64,000 nt of DNA from Mycobacterium marinum (GCF_003391395.1 NZ_CP024190.1:2852001-2916000); one strand, 5' to 3'; positions 25,895 to 35,592 are shown, numbered from the stretch's first letter. Translations and numbers: made by a program. Notes: generated from the sequence alone by a model not told the origin.

Positions 25895-27646
25895 TTGCGT
25901 AGGCATCCGCAAACCGCTACTAAGCACCTCTTCGTCAGCGGTGGTGTCGCTTCTTCACTCGGCAAAGGACTGACGGCAAGCAGCCTCGGTCAATTGTTGA
26001 CCGCCCGCGGTCTGCGGGTGACCATGCAGAAGCTCGACCCGTATCTCAATGTCGATCCGGGCACCATGAATCCGTTCCAGCACGGTGAAGTCTTCGTCAC
26101 CGAAGACGGCGCCGAAACCGACCTCGACGTCGGCCACTATGAGCGATTCCTGGATCGCGACCTATCCGGGTCGGCGAATGTCACCACCGGGCAGGTCTAT
26201 TCGACGGTGATCGCCAAGGAGCGCCGTGGCGAGTACCTCGGCGACACGGTTCAGGTGATCCCACACATCACCGACGAGATCAAGCGGCGCATCATGGCGA
26301 TGGCCGAGCCCAACGCGGACGGCCGCCGCCCCGATGTCGTCATCACCGAAATCGGCGGCACGGTAGGCGATATCGAATCTCAGCCATTCCTCGAGGCCGC
26401 CCGCCAGGTGCGCCACGACCTGGGGCGCGAGAACGTCTTCTTTCTCCATGTGTCGCTGGTCCCATACCTGGCCCCCTCGGGGGAGCTCAAGACCAAACCG
26501 ACCCAGCACTCGGTGGCCGCACTGCGCAGCATCGGTATCACTGCGGACGCACTCATCCTGCGCTGTGACCGTGATGTTCCCGAAGCGCTGAAGAACAAGA
26601 TCGCCCTGATGTGTGACGTGGACATTGACGGCATCATCTCCACCCCGGACGCGCCCTCGATCTACGACATCCCCAAGGTGTTGCATCGCGAGGAGCTCGA
26701 CGCGTTCGTGGTACGCCGGCTCAACCTGCCCTTCCGCGACGTCGACTGGACCGAGTGGGACGATTTGCTGCGCCGGGTGCACGAACCGAAGGAAACGGTT
26801 CGAATTGCTCTGGTGGGTAAATACGTTGAGCTTTCCGACGCTTACCTGTCGGTGATCGAGGCAATACGGGCCGGCGGATTCAAACATCGGGCCAAGGTCG
26901 AAATCAGCTGGGTGGGCTCCGACGACTGCCAGACCGACGGAGGCGTCGCCAGCGCCTTGGGCGACGTCCACGGGGTGCTGATTCCCGGCGGGTTCGGTAT
27001 CCGGGGCATCGAGGGCAAGATCAGCGCCATCAGCTACGCGCGGTCGCGCGGTCTGCCGGTGTTCGGGCTCTGCCTGGGGCTGCAGTGCATTGTGATCGAA
27101 GCCGCCCGCTCGGTGGGGCTGACCGAGGCCAATTCGGCCGAGTTCGAGCCCGGTACACCTGACCCGGTGATCTCCACGATGGCCGATCAGGAACACATCG
27201 TGTCCGGCCAGGCCGATCTGGGTGGCACCATGCGGCTCGGTGCCTATCCCGCCGTATTGGAATCGGGTTCCATTGTGGCCGAGGCATATCAATCGACCAA
27301 GGTGTCCGAACGGCACCGGCACCGCTACGAGGTCAACAATGCCTACCGGGAGCGGATTGCCGAAAGTGGGCTGCGCTTCTCGGGGACCTCACCCGACGGC
27401 CACTTGGTGGAGTTCGTCGAATATCCGCCCGAGCAACACCCGTTCGTGGTGGGCACCCAGGCTCACCCCGAGCTGAAGAGCCGGCCTACCCGGCCGCATC
27501 CGCTGTTCGCCGCGTTCGTCAAGGCGGCTATCGACTACAAAGAGGGCGAGCTGCTTCCGGTGGAGATGCCCGAGCGGGTTTCCAACGGCGCTGAGCGGCG
27601 CGATCAGGTCGGGCAGTCGATACCTGAGCCCGCAAACCGTGGCTGA
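25895..27646 (+). CDS. pyrG: CTP synthase
   Basis: A 583-aa enzyme converting UTP to CTP with glutamine and ATP. The synthetase half begins with TKHLFVSGGVASSLGKGLTA; the glutaminase half carries the nucleophile in VFGLCLGLQCIVIE and the His/Glu pair near the C-terminus (HPFVVGTQAHPELKSRP). TTG 25895 fits the family N-terminus. Overlaps the NUDIX gene by eight bases. Confidence 0.96.
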   Translation: MRRHPQTATKHLFVSGGVASSLGKGLTASSLGQLLTARGLRVTMQKLDPYLNVDPGTMNPFQHGEVFVTEDGAETDLDVGHYERFLDRDLSGSANVTTGQVYSTVIAKERRGEYLGDTVQVIPHITDEIKRRIMAMAEPNADGRRPDVVITEIGGTVGDIESQPFLEAARQVRHDLGRENVFFLHVSLVPYLAPSGELKTKPTQHSVAALRSIGITADALILRCDRDVPEALKNKIALMCDVDIDGIISTPDAPSIYDIPKVLHREELDAFVVRRLNLPFRDVDWTEWDDLLRRVHEPKETVRIALVGKYVELSDAYLSVIEAIRAGGFKHRAKVEISWVGSDDCQTDGGVASALGDVHGVLIPGGFGIRGIEGKISAISYARSRGLPVFGLCLGLQCIVIEAARSVGLTEANSAEFEPGTPDPVISTMADQEHIVSGQADLGGTMRLGAYPAVLESGSIVAEAYQSTKVSERHRHRYEVNNAYRERIAESGLRFSGTSPDGHLVEFVEYPPEQHPFVVGTQAHPELKSRPTRPHPLFAAFVKAAIDYKEGELLPVEMPERVSNGAERRDQVGQSIPEPANRG

Positions 27647-28262
27647 GCACGACTTCGAGACGATCTCGTCCGAAACCTTATATACCGGGGCCATTTTCGC
27701 GCTGCGTCGAGATCGGGTGCGGATGCCCGGTGACACCACTGCGGTGCGCGAAGTCATCGAGCACTACGGAGCGGTTGCCATCGTCGCGATGGATGACGAC
27801 GGCAATATCCCGATGGTCTACCAGTACCGCCACGCGTTCGGGCGGCGGCTGCTGGAACTTCCCGCCGGGCTGCGCGATGCCGCGGGAGAACCCTCCCATG
27901 CCACCGCGGCGCGCGAACTGCATGAGGAGGCGGGTCTGCAGGCTGAGCACTGGCAGGTGCTCATCGACCTGGACTCCGCGCCCGGATTCAGCGACGAGTC
28001 GGTGCGGGTCTATCTGGCCACCGGGCTCAGTGAAGTCGAGCAGCCCGAGGGGCATCACGAAGAAGCCGATATGACGGTGCGGTGGTTTCCCCTCACCGAG
28101 GCGGTGCGCAAGGTGTTCACCGGCGAGATCGTCAACGCCATCGCGGTGGCCGGCGTCTTGGCCGCCCACTCCATCTCCACCGGGCTGGCCCAGCCGCGCC
28201 CGCTGGACAGTCCCTGGATCGACAGACCGACGGCGTTCATGGCGCGGAAGAATTCGCGGTGA
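27639..28262 (+). CDS. NUDIX hydrolase, ADP-ribose pyrophosphatase type (Rv1700-like)
   Basis: A 207-aa NUDIX enzyme. The Nudix box reads GLRDAAGEPSHATAARELHE then EAGLQ, with the catalytic REL-HEEAG core intact. The M. tuberculosis ortholog Rv1700 hydrolyses ADP-ribose. GTG 27639 overlaps the end of pyrG and the stop overlaps the xerD start by four bases, so it sits in the middle of a coupled trio. Confidence 0.93.
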   Translation: MAEHDFETISSETLYTGAIFALRRDRVRMPGDTTAVREVIEHYGAVAIVAMDDDGNIPMVYQYRHAFGRRLLELPAGLRDAAGEPSHATAARELHEEAGLQAEHWQVLIDLDSAPGFSDESVRVYLATGLSEVEQPEGHHEEADMTVRWFPLTEAVRKVFTGEIVNAIAVAGVLAAHSISTGLAQPRPLDSPWIDRPTAFMARKNSR

Positions 28263-29200
28263 GCACGCTGACCCTGGACACGCAGTTGCAGGGTTATCTC
28301 GACCATTTAGCGATCGAACGTGGCGTTGCCGCCAACACGTTGAGCTCCTATCGGCGGGACCTGCGCCGCTACTCCAAGCACCTCGAAGACCGGGGGATCA
28401 CCGATTTAGCCAAGGTGGGCGAGGACGATGTGAGCGAGTTCCTGGTCGCCCTGCGACGGGGAGATCCCGAATCCGGAGTGCTCGGGCTGTCGGCGGTGTC
28501 AGCAGCCCGGGCGCTGATTGCGGTGCGAGGGTTGCATCGGTTCGCGGCCGCCGAGGGACTGGCCGCGCTGGATGTGGCGCGCGCCGTGCGTCCGCCCACA
28601 CCGGGCCGGAGGCTGCCCAAGAGTCTGACCATCGATGAGGTGCTGGCCCTGCTCGAGGGTGCCGGTGGTGACAATCCGGCGGACGGCCCGCTGACGCTGC
28701 GCAACCGGGCATTGCTGGAGCTGTTGTATTCCACCGGATCTCGGATCTCCGAGGCGGTCGGACTCGATGTCGACGATATCGATACGCAGGCCAGGACGGT
28801 GTTGTTACAGGGCAAGGGCGGTAAGCAGCGGCTGGTGCCGGTGGGGCGTCCCGCGGTACAAGCCTTGGACGCCTATCTGGTGCGCGGACGTCCGGAGCTC
28901 GCCCGCCGCGGCCGCGGCACCCCGGCGATTTTCCTCAACGCGCGCGGCGGTCGCCTGTCGCGCCAAAGCGCTTGGCAGGTGTTGCAGGATGCGGCCGAAC
29001 GCGCCGGCATCACCTCGGGGGTATCGCCGCACATGCTGCGCCATTCGTTTGCGACTCATCTGCTGGAAGGCGGCGCGGATGTCCGGGTGGTGCAGGAGCT
29101 TCTGGGGCATGCCTCGGTGACAACGACGCAGATCTACACGCTGGTCACCGTGCACGCGCTGCGCGAAGTGTGGGCCGGCGCGCACCCCCGGGCCACCTAG
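28259..29200 (+). CDS. xerD: Tyrosine recombinase XerD
   Basis: A 313-aa site-specific recombinase for chromosome dimer resolution at dif. The N-terminal SAM-like core-binding domain precedes a catalytic domain with the first arginine in STGSRISEAVGLD, the H-x-x-R box HMLRHSFATHLLEGG, LLGHASVTTTQIY and the nucleophile tyrosine in the latter. GTG 28259 is coupled to the NUDIX stop. Confidence 0.95.
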   Translation: MSTLTLDTQLQGYLDHLAIERGVAANTLSSYRRDLRRYSKHLEDRGITDLAKVGEDDVSEFLVALRRGDPESGVLGLSAVSAARALIAVRGLHRFAAAEGLAALDVARAVRPPTPGRRLPKSLTIDEVLALLEGAGGDNPADGPLTLRNRALLELLYSTGSRISEAVGLDVDDIDTQARTVLLQGKGGKQRLVPVGRPAVQALDAYLVRGRPELARRGRGTPAIFLNARGGRLSRQSAWQVLQDAAERAGITSGVSPHMLRHSFATHLLEGGADVRVVQELLGHASVTTTQIYTLVTVHALREVWAGAHPRAT

Positions 29201-29206
29201 CGCGGG

Positions 29207-29959
29207 TCACCCCAAGTAGTCGGATTCGAGCACCAGATCCGATACCAGGGTTTGGTACTCGAGGTGGGTCTTGTGCTCGGTGGTGTCCCACAGCGTGCCT
29301 TGATGGTGCCGCATGTATTCGTGGTACTCGGGAGCGCCGGGCACCTTGACGTTGTCGGCCACCACGATCGAGCCCCGATGCAGCCACTCCCGGTCCAGGA
29401 TGCTTTGCAGGTCGTCGAGGTAGGCCTTCTTGTCGTGATCGACAAAGACGAAATCGAGCGCACCGGGGGCGAATCCGTGCTCGGTCGCGAGTGCATCCAG
29501 GGTGCGTCCGCCGTCGCCAATGGTGCCCACGACACATGTCACGCGATCGGCAACGCCCGCATGAGCCCAGATCTGTCGGGCGTTGGCGGCGTTGGCTTCG
29601 GCAAGTTCGACGGAGTAGACCTTGGCCTGCGGTGCGGCCCGGGCGATCCGCAGCGCGCCATACCCGCAGTAGGTGCCCAGTTCCAGCGCCAGCGCCGGAT
29701 CGGCGCGCCGCACCGCGGCATCGAGTAGCAGCCCCTTCTCGTCGCCGACGTTGACCAGGATGGACTTTTCGTAGGCGAACTTGTCGATGGCGGCCAGCAC
29801 GTCGTCGATATCGCCGGCGCGGGCGTGCTCAAGCACATAGTCGACAGCCGCTGCCTCGCGGCCGTCGCCGACCTGGCCCGTGCTGAGCAGGGTGCGAAAT
29901 GCCAGTGCCAGCCGCAATACCGACCACCGCAACGGAGCGAAGCGTGCGTTGACCCTCAT
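29207..29959 (-). CDS. O-methyltransferase, catechol type (Rv1703c-like)
   Basis: A 250-aa SAM-dependent methyltransferase of the catechol O-methyltransferase kind. The glycine-rich SAM loop is ALELGTYCGYGALRIARAAP, followed by VYSVELAEANAANARQIWA, the metal-site DFVFVDHDKKAYLDDLQ and VVADNVKVPGAPEY. The M. tuberculosis copy is annotated shorter; ATG 29959 keeps the whole domain, with GTG 29968 as alternative. It converges on xerD. The substrate is unknown; its place beside the ebo-type operon (divergent, 148 bp apart) may be chance, since the gene is part of the backbone. Confidence 0.88.
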   Translation of the reverse strand: MRVNARFAPLRWSVLRLALAFRTLLSTGQVGDGREAAAVDYVLEHARAGDIDDVLAAIDKFAYEKSILVNVGDEKGLLLDAAVRRADPALALELGTYCGYGALRIARAAPQAKVYSVELAEANAANARQIWAHAGVADRVTCVVGTIGDGGRTLDALATEHGFAPGALDFVFVDHDKKAYLDDLQSILDREWLHRGSIVVADNVKVPGAPEYHEYMRHHQGTLWDTTEHKTHLEYQTLVSDLVLESDYLG

Positions 29960-30106
29960 CGAGTCCACGCTACCGCTTTCGCGGGTCAGTTGATTTCGTC
30001 ACATCGCGCGCCATTTGACCAGGCACGTTCGACCCGCGCGGTGTTAGCATCAATTGTTTGGAAAAGCTAGTTTGACACGCCGAATTTTCAAGAAATTGTC
30101 GAACAA

Positions 30107-31345
30107 GTGAGCACGGCTATGAACCGCGATCGCGCCAGATCCGAGGCAACCGCAGGCCAGCGCTGCGGTCTGTGGCTCAGCGGCGCCCGGGGGTCGGTGG
30201 CGACCACGTCGATCGTCGGTTTGTATGCGCTGAGCGCGGGTCTGGTATCTGAAACCGGTTGTGTGACTTCGAATGCCGACTTTGCCAACGTGCCGCTGCC
30301 GAATTACTCCGATTTTGTGGTGGGCGGACGAGACCTCACCACCACCTCGTTGGTCAAGCGCGCGGAGACCCTGGTGGAAGCCGGACTTCTGCCGCACCAG
30401 GTGGTGGCCACACTCTCCGATCGGCTGGCAGCCACCGACGACGAGATCGTCGGTCCTTCTTGTGTGGCCACGCCGGATCCCTGCAGTGCCGGTGCGAGCA
30501 CCCAAGCCGAACTGGTCGACCGGCTCTGCGATGCGATGGCCTCGTTCATATCGCGTCATGGGCTGGATGGTTTGGTTGTCATCGACGTCGCGTCGACCCA
30601 ACCGCCGGTTGCCGATCTACCGGAGTACCGCGACCCGCAACTGTTGCGTCTCGCGCTGGGCGAGAAGAACCGAGCGCTGCTGCCGGCGAGTGCGCTGACG
30701 GCGCTGGCCGCAATACGTATCGGCGCCGGCTATGCCTGTTTCACGCCGTCGCCGTCTTTGGGTATCCCCGCGCTGCGCCAACTCGCTGCCGAGGCCGACA
30801 TCAGCTACGCGGGTCAGGATGCCAAGACAGGCCAGACCTTGCTGCGCACGGTGTTGGCGCCAATGTTTGCCAGCCGCGCGATGAACGTTCACTCATGGGC
30901 CGGGTCGAACTTGCTGGGGGGCGGTGACGGCGCCACCTTGGCCGACCCGGTCGCGGTGCAGTCCAAGCTCGCCAGCAAGCAGCGTGGCATCCAGCAGATG
31001 CTCGGCGGCCACGTCACCGCTCCGCTGCACATCGACTATGTGCCCGATCTGGGGGAAACCAAGGTTGCGTGGGACTTCATCCATGCAACGGGATTTCTGG
31101 GCGGCCAGATCACGCTGCAAACTACCTGGTCTGCACCGGATTCCGCGCTGGCTGCGCCGCTGGTTCTCGACGTGGCACGACTTCTGTCGATGGCCCGAAT
31201 GCGCGGCGCGCACGGCGTGGTGGGGGAGCTCGGTTTCTTTTTCAAGGAGCCGTGGGGATCCTCGACGCACTCCCTGGCGGCGCAGTACGAAGCACTGCAC
31301 CAGTGGGCCAACTCCTTCTCGACACCGGATTCAGCTGAGCTGTGA
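30107..31345 (+). CDS. Inositol-3-phosphate-synthase-like cyclase of the ebo cluster
   Basis: A 412-aa protein of the myo-inositol-1-phosphate synthase fold. NAD-binding LWLSGARGSVATTSIVGLY at residues about 22-40, then VPLPNYSDFVVGGRDL, NVHSWAGSNLLGGGDGATLA and the catalytic-site segment HIDYVPDLGETKVAWDF. The real Ino1 of mycobacteria lies elsewhere in the genome, so this is a paralog. First gene of a six-gene operon; it overlaps the UbiA gene by four bases. Classical ebo clusters carry a 3-dehydroquinate-synthase-like EboD here; both folds cyclise a sugar phosphate, so this gene may replace EboD. GTG 30107 is used; ATG 30119 is possible. Confidence 0.85.
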   Translation: MSTAMNRDRARSEATAGQRCGLWLSGARGSVATTSIVGLYALSAGLVSETGCVTSNADFANVPLPNYSDFVVGGRDLTTTSLVKRAETLVEAGLLPHQVVATLSDRLAATDDEIVGPSCVATPDPCSAGASTQAELVDRLCDAMASFISRHGLDGLVVIDVASTQPPVADLPEYRDPQLLRLALGEKNRALLPASALTALAAIRIGAGYACFTPSPSLGIPALRQLAAEADISYAGQDAKTGQTLLRTVLAPMFASRAMNVHSWAGSNLLGGGDGATLADPVAVQSKLASKQRGIQQMLGGHVTAPLHIDYVPDLGETKVAWDFIHATGFLGGQITLQTTWSAPDSALAAPLVLDVARLLSMARMRGAHGVVGELGFFFKEPWGSSTHSLAAQYEALHQWANSFSTPDSAEL

Positions 31346-32205
31346 AACCCAAGGCGTACCTCGACCTGATGAGGGCGCCTGCTGCACTTACCGTTCTCGG
31401 TGACAGCGTCGTTGGCGCGATGTGGTCAGGACGCCCGTTGGGAGGACGGCGCCTGGCGCTACCGCTGGCATCCGCCCTGTTGTATTGGAGCGGGATGGTG
31501 CTCAACGACTGGGCCGACCGCAAGCGTGACGCCGTTGAGCGTCCCGAGCGTCCGATTCCCTCCGGCGACGTGTCACCCGCGGCGGCGCTGTCGGCGGCCA
31601 CCGTCTTGGCCGCCGCCGGAGTCGCCGCAGCGACGGCGGCGGGAGGCCGCCAGGGCCTGGCCGCTGCGGGCCGCATCACGCTGTGTGTGGTGGCCTACGA
31701 CGTGGCCGCCAAGGACACCGCGGCCGGGCCCCTGGTGATGTCGGGCTGCCGGTTCTTCGATGTGATGCTTGGCGCCGCGCCACATTATCGCCGCGCCCTG
31801 ATTCCTGCCTCGGTCATCGGCCTGCACACCACCGCGATCACGGTACTGTCCCGCAGCGAGGTAACGGGATCCGACCGCCGCATGCCGGCTCTGGTAGGAG
31901 GTGCCGCTGCGGCGGTGGCGACGTCGGCCGTTGCCGCCGCAGCCGGTGGGCCAGCCGGATACCGCGTGGCGCTGCCGGTTGCGGTCTACTCCTGGGCATT
32001 TGGGCCCAGTTTGTGGAACGCGTGGCAGCAACCCACCGCTGAGGCGATTCGCAGCGCGGTACGTAGCGGAATCGCCTCGATGATCGCGGCACAGGCCATG
32101 CTGGCCGCGCGCTCACCGCGGTCGCGCACCATGCTTGCGCTGTGCGGTCTTGCTATTGGCCTGCGGCTGAAAGTTTCTGCGCCGAAACCCACCGAGGTGA
32201 CCTGA
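31342..32205 (+). CDS. eboC: UbiA family prenyltransferase (EboC-like)
   Basis: A 287-aa polytopic membrane enzyme. The first aspartate-rich motif is NDWADRKRD (N55, D56, D59, D63) followed by PERPIPSG, as in UbiA enzymes; a second polar motif YDVAAKDTAAGP lies near residue 125. Hydrophobic segments occur every 25-30 residues. UbiA proteins transfer a prenyl chain to an aromatic or other ring acceptor. In the ebo cluster this is EboC. GTG 31342 overlaps the cyclase stop (GTGA); the stop overlaps the next ATG by one base. Confidence 0.88.
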   Translation: MKPKAYLDLMRAPAALTVLGDSVVGAMWSGRPLGGRRLALPLASALLYWSGMVLNDWADRKRDAVERPERPIPSGDVSPAAALSAATVLAAAGVAAATAAGGRQGLAAAGRITLCVVAYDVAAKDTAAGPLVMSGCRFFDVMLGAAPHYRRALIPASVIGLHTTAITVLSRSEVTGSDRRMPALVGGAAAAVATSAVAAAAGGPAGYRVALPVAVYSWAFGPSLWNAWQQPTAEAIRSAVRSGIASMIAAQAMLAARSPRSRTMLALCGLAIGLRLKVSAPKPTEVT

Positions 32206-33626
32206 TGCACGTTGGCTACAACACCAATAGTTTGGCTGATCATCCGATTGCTGAAGCGCTGGCTTTGATCGCCGAAGAGGGTTACAGCGCCGTCGCCTTG
32301 ACCGTTGGCTATCCGCATGTGCGGCCCATGGACTCCGATCTCGGTGCGCAACTCGATGCACTGGGTTGCCTGCTGGACACATACGGGTTGACGGTGGCAA
32401 TCGAGACGGGCGCCCGCTATCTGCTGGATCCGCACAACAAACACAAACCGTCACTGGTTGATGTCGCCGCGCAGCCGCGCATCGAGTTCTTGCAGCGGGC
32501 AATCGATATCGGTGCCGAACTGGGGGCAACCTGCGTATCGCTATGGTCAGGATATTCGGTCAGCTACAGTGACGCCGCCACCACGCGTGACCTCTTGCTC
32601 GGTAGGCTCTCTCGCCTGGTGGAGTACGCAGACCGCAAGTCGGTCATGCTGGGCTTCGAGCCCGAACCGGGCATGTTTGTGGAAACCGTCCAACAGGCGC
32701 TGGGGCTGTGCAGCGAGTTGGGTGATCCTGCGCGACTTGGCATCACGCTCGACGTCGGACACTGCGTGATGACCGAGCCCGCCGGGGCCGAGGCGGCAAT
32801 CGTGGAACTGGGGGACAAGCTGGTCAACGTTCACCTGGACGACATGACACCGCTCAAACATGAACACCTTGAGTTCGGTTACGGCGCATTGGATCTGGGT
32901 GCGGTGATGGACGCGCTGCAGGTGGCGGGCTTCGCCGGGGTGGCTTCTGTCGAGCTGCCCCGACACGCCCATGACGCACCCAAGGTGGCGCGCCGCAGCA
33001 TGAATTCGATCAAGCTTGCCCAGCTGCCCCTGCAGGTTCGCACGTGGCTCGCGGAGGCCGCCGCGGTGCTACGGCGGGACCCCGAGAAGGTTCTGGAGCT
33101 CTTCTCCGGCGCGCAGCGCCAGATGCCGACCTCCTCGGATGAGGCTACTGTCTTGGCGCGCGGGCGGCTGGTTGCCACTCTGGTGGCCGAAACCCCGGAC
33201 GTCACCGCAGGTCAGCTGATCGACAAGTTGTACCGATGGGGCGATAGCGACGAGCGCCTCGGCGTCTTCTGCGGTCTCGAGACCGCGGCGTCGGACGAGA
33301 CGCTGGGGCCCGACGCGACCAGGGTCGGTGTGGGCCTCGCCGAAGATGCCCTGCGGTGCAACGATCCGCGCCTGGTCGCCGCGGCGCTCGGCGGCTTCGG
33401 CGCCCGATTCCTGGCCCAGCACAGTTGGCGTGACGGAGTGATGAAGTTGGTCTTCATGGGTGTCCCACTGCGCGGCGTATCGGGCTTGCGCAGTCGCGCT
33501 GACACCGAGTTGGGTCGCATGGCTACGGATTACGCAAGTGAACGCGCTGCGGCCGGCCGAATGATCCCGGCCGATGCGCAGCTGCTGCAACGATTGTGTG
33601 CTACCGAAGTGGAGGCTTTGAAGTGA
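32205..33626 (+). CDS. eboA: Sugar phosphate isomerase-like TIM barrel fused to EboA domain
   Basis: A 473-aa fusion. Residues 1 to about 270 are a xylose-isomerase-like TIM barrel with metal-ligand patterns GFEPEPGMFVE, GITLDVGHCVM, NVHLDDM and ASVELPRH. From about residue 275 to the end the sequence matches the EboA type: SIKLAQLPLQVRTWLAEA, WGDSDERLGVFCGLETAA, AALGGFGARFLAQHSWRDG and FMGVPLRGVSGL. EboA is normally a free-standing protein of unknown role. ATG 32205 overlaps the UbiA stop (TGATG). The fusion implies that EboA acts on the same intermediate as the barrel or positions it. Confidence 0.85.
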   Translation: MHVGYNTNSLADHPIAEALALIAEEGYSAVALTVGYPHVRPMDSDLGAQLDALGCLLDTYGLTVAIETGARYLLDPHNKHKPSLVDVAAQPRIEFLQRAIDIGAELGATCVSLWSGYSVSYSDAATTRDLLLGRLSRLVEYADRKSVMLGFEPEPGMFVETVQQALGLCSELGDPARLGITLDVGHCVMTEPAGAEAAIVELGDKLVNVHLDDMTPLKHEHLEFGYGALDLGAVMDALQVAGFAGVASVELPRHAHDAPKVARRSMNSIKLAQLPLQVRTWLAEAAAVLRRDPEKVLELFSGAQRQMPTSSDEATVLARGRLVATLVAETPDVTAGQLIDKLYRWGDSDERLGVFCGLETAASDETLGPDATRVGVGLAEDALRCNDPRLVAAALGGFGARFLAQHSWRDGVMKLVFMGVPLRGVSGLRSRADTELGRMATDYASERAAAGRMIPADAQLLQRLCATEVEALK

Positions 33627-34474
33627 GGATCTTCGACCCGCACATCCACATGACATCACGCACCACAGACGACTACGAAGCGATGCATCGAGCGGGTGTG
33701 CGCGCGGTCGTCGAACCGGCCTTCTGGCTGGGGCAACCTCGCACCGGCCCGTCCTCATTCATCGACTATTTCGACAGCCTCATCGGCTGGGAACGCTACC
33801 GGGCATCACAGTTCGGGATTGCCCACAACTGCACCATCGCGCTCAATCCCAAGGAAGCCAACGACAGTCGATGTCGGGAGGTGCTTGATCAGATCCCGCG
33901 GTATCTGTCGAAGAGTGGGGTCGTTGCCGTCGGTGAGATCGGCTACGACTCGATGACCCCGGAGGAAACGGCGGTATTCGAGACACAGTTGGAGATGGCG
34001 GCCGAACGTGGTCTTCCTGCGCTCGTTCACACTCCCCACCGCGATAAACTCGGCGGCACCTTGGCCAGCATCGAAGTGGCCGATCGGGTAGGGATCGATC
34101 CTGGCCTGGTGCTGCTGGACCACCTCAATGAGGTGACTATTGAGCCTGCGCGCGACAGCGGCTGTTGGATGGGCTTCTCCATCTATCCGGATACCAAGAT
34201 GGACGAAGCACGGATGGTCGTGCTGATGCAGCGGTTTGGGCTGGACCGCATAATCGTCAACTCGGCCGCGGATTGGGGGCGATCCGATCCGCTCAAGACG
34301 GCGAAGACCGCGCGGGCCATGCTGACGGCGGGCTTCACCGACGACGACGTCGATCGGGTGCTGTGGCGCAATCCCGTCGAGTTCTACAGCCAGAGCGGAC
34401 AGCTTCGCTTGCTCAGTGATGAGCAGGAGGCGGCGTTTGCCGGCAACACCATCAATCGTGGGGAAAAGCCGTGA
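33623..34474 (+). CDS. eboB: TatD-like metal-dependent hydrolase (EboB-like)
   Basis: A 283-aa amidohydrolase-fold protein. The HxH metal pair is in IFDPHIHMTSR at residues 3-13; further ligands are suggested by VAVGEIGYDSM, LVHTPHRDK, LLDHLNE and NSAADWGRSDP. It belongs to the TatD-like group found as EboB in ebo clusters. GTG 33623 overlaps the previous stop by four bases and the stop overlaps eboE. Reaction unknown; a hydrolytic step on the cyclitol or a phosphate ester is plausible. Confidence 0.87.
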   Translation: MRIFDPHIHMTSRTTDDYEAMHRAGVRAVVEPAFWLGQPRTGPSSFIDYFDSLIGWERYRASQFGIAHNCTIALNPKEANDSRCREVLDQIPRYLSKSGVVAVGEIGYDSMTPEETAVFETQLEMAAERGLPALVHTPHRDKLGGTLASIEVADRVGIDPGLVLLDHLNEVTIEPARDSGCWMGFSIYPDTKMDEARMVVLMQRFGLDRIIVNSAADWGRSDPLKTAKTARAMLTAGFTDDDVDRVLWRNPVEFYSQSGQLRLLSDEQEAAFAGNTINRGEKP

Positions 34475-35592
34475 TGTTGTCATACTGCAGCAATGTTGTT
34501 GCAGCGGAGAACATGTCAGCACTAGAGCAGCGGTTGGCAACGGTGTTTGCGCCGGCACGCGAGCTCGCCGGCGTCGAAACGCTGGGCGTGGGGCTATGGT
34601 TACCTGCCCGCACCATGGACGGCCTAGCCGATGACCCCGCCGCGCGCCGTCGGCTGGCGGCGATTCTGGCGCACCATGGGCTCGCTGTGGTGACCATGAA
34701 TGCCTTTCCCTATGGCTCCTTCCACGGAACCTCGGTGAAGCACGCCGTGTATCGGCCGGATTGGACGACGCCAGAACGCATTGCCTACACGCGCTGCTGT
34801 GCCGAGGTGCTCGGCGAGCTACTCGGCGACACGGACCATGGCACCATTTCGACGCTGCCGTTGGGCTGGGCTGAGCAGTGGAGCGATGAGTCCGAAGCGG
34901 CGGCGCTGCGCAACTTGTCGGCGCTCGGCGATGAGCTGCGGCAAATCGAAGAGCGCACCGGGCGCCGGATCCGGTTGGCGATCGAACCAGAGCCGGGCTG
35001 CGTCATCGGATCTTGTCGGGACGCAATCGAGTGGTTTGGCCGGGCCAACCTGGACCCCCGATACCTGGGTCTGTGCTTGGACACCTGCCACCTGGCCGTG
35101 ATGCACGAGACCCCGGGCGAGGTAGTGAGCGGGCTGGCCGGAATCGGAGTCGAGGTGGTAAAGATCCAGGCATCCAACGCAATCCAGATTGATGACCTCG
35201 CAGACGAGCGTGTGGGGCAAGCCTTTGCCGAGTTGTCGGGGTCGCCGTACCTGCACCAGGTCAACGGTGTCACCGGTGATGGGCAACCGTGGTTTCGGGA
35301 TGACCTTTCGTTCGCGGACCCGTCGATACCAAGATCGGGTAGTGCCAGGGTGCACTACCACGTTCCGCTTCATCTCGACCCGCCCGCGCCGCTGCGCACC
35401 ACCTCACACATCCTGGCCGAGGTGATGACCATGTTCGGTAACGGGACGCTGTCAGACAGGGCCGACCTGGAGGTCGAGACCTATACCTGGGAGGTGCTTC
35501 CGGAGTCGCTTCGCAAAGCCAGCCTGGCCGAAGACATCGCCGGCGAGATCGGCTGGCTTGACCAGCTTTTGCGGGTAGGGGATCCGGCGTGA
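34471..35592 (+). CDS. eboE: EboE-like metabolite traffic/sugar phosphate isomerase-like protein
   Basis: A 373-aa TIM-barrel protein. The N-terminal LSYCSNVVAAENMSALE corresponds to the YCxN opening typical of EboE. Metal-site patterns are LAIEPEPGCVIGSCRD, GLCLDTCHLAVM, VKIQASNAIQ and ARVHYHVPLHLD. EboE proteins resemble sugar phosphate isomerases/epimerases and have been proposed to act in metabolite transport to the periplasm in cyanobacteria. GTG 34471 overlaps the eboB stop; ATG 34474 is the next codon. Confidence 0.88.
   Translation: MMLSYCSNVVAAENMSALEQRLATVFAPARELAGVETLGVGLWLPARTMDGLADDPAARRRLAAILAHHGLAVVTMNAFPYGSFHGTSVKHAVYRPDWTTPERIAYTRCCAEVLGELLGDTDHGTISTLPLGWAEQWSDESEAAALRNLSALGDELRQIEERTGRRIRLAIEPEPGCVIGSCRDAIEWFGRANLDPRYLGLCLDTCHLAVMHETPGEVVSGLAGIGVEVVKIQASNAIQIDDLADERVGQAFAELSGSPYLHQVNGVTGDGQPWFRDDLSFADPSIPRSGSARVHYHVPLHLDPPAPLRTTSHILAEVMTMFGNGTLSDRADLEVETYTWEVLPESLRKASLAEDIAGEIGWLDQLLRVGDPA

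Noticed and set aside
30107..31345. Housekeeping inositol-1-phosphate synthase
   Set aside because: It is tightly coupled to ebo-type genes and absent from this place in the conserved backbone; the housekeeping copy is expected elsewhere.
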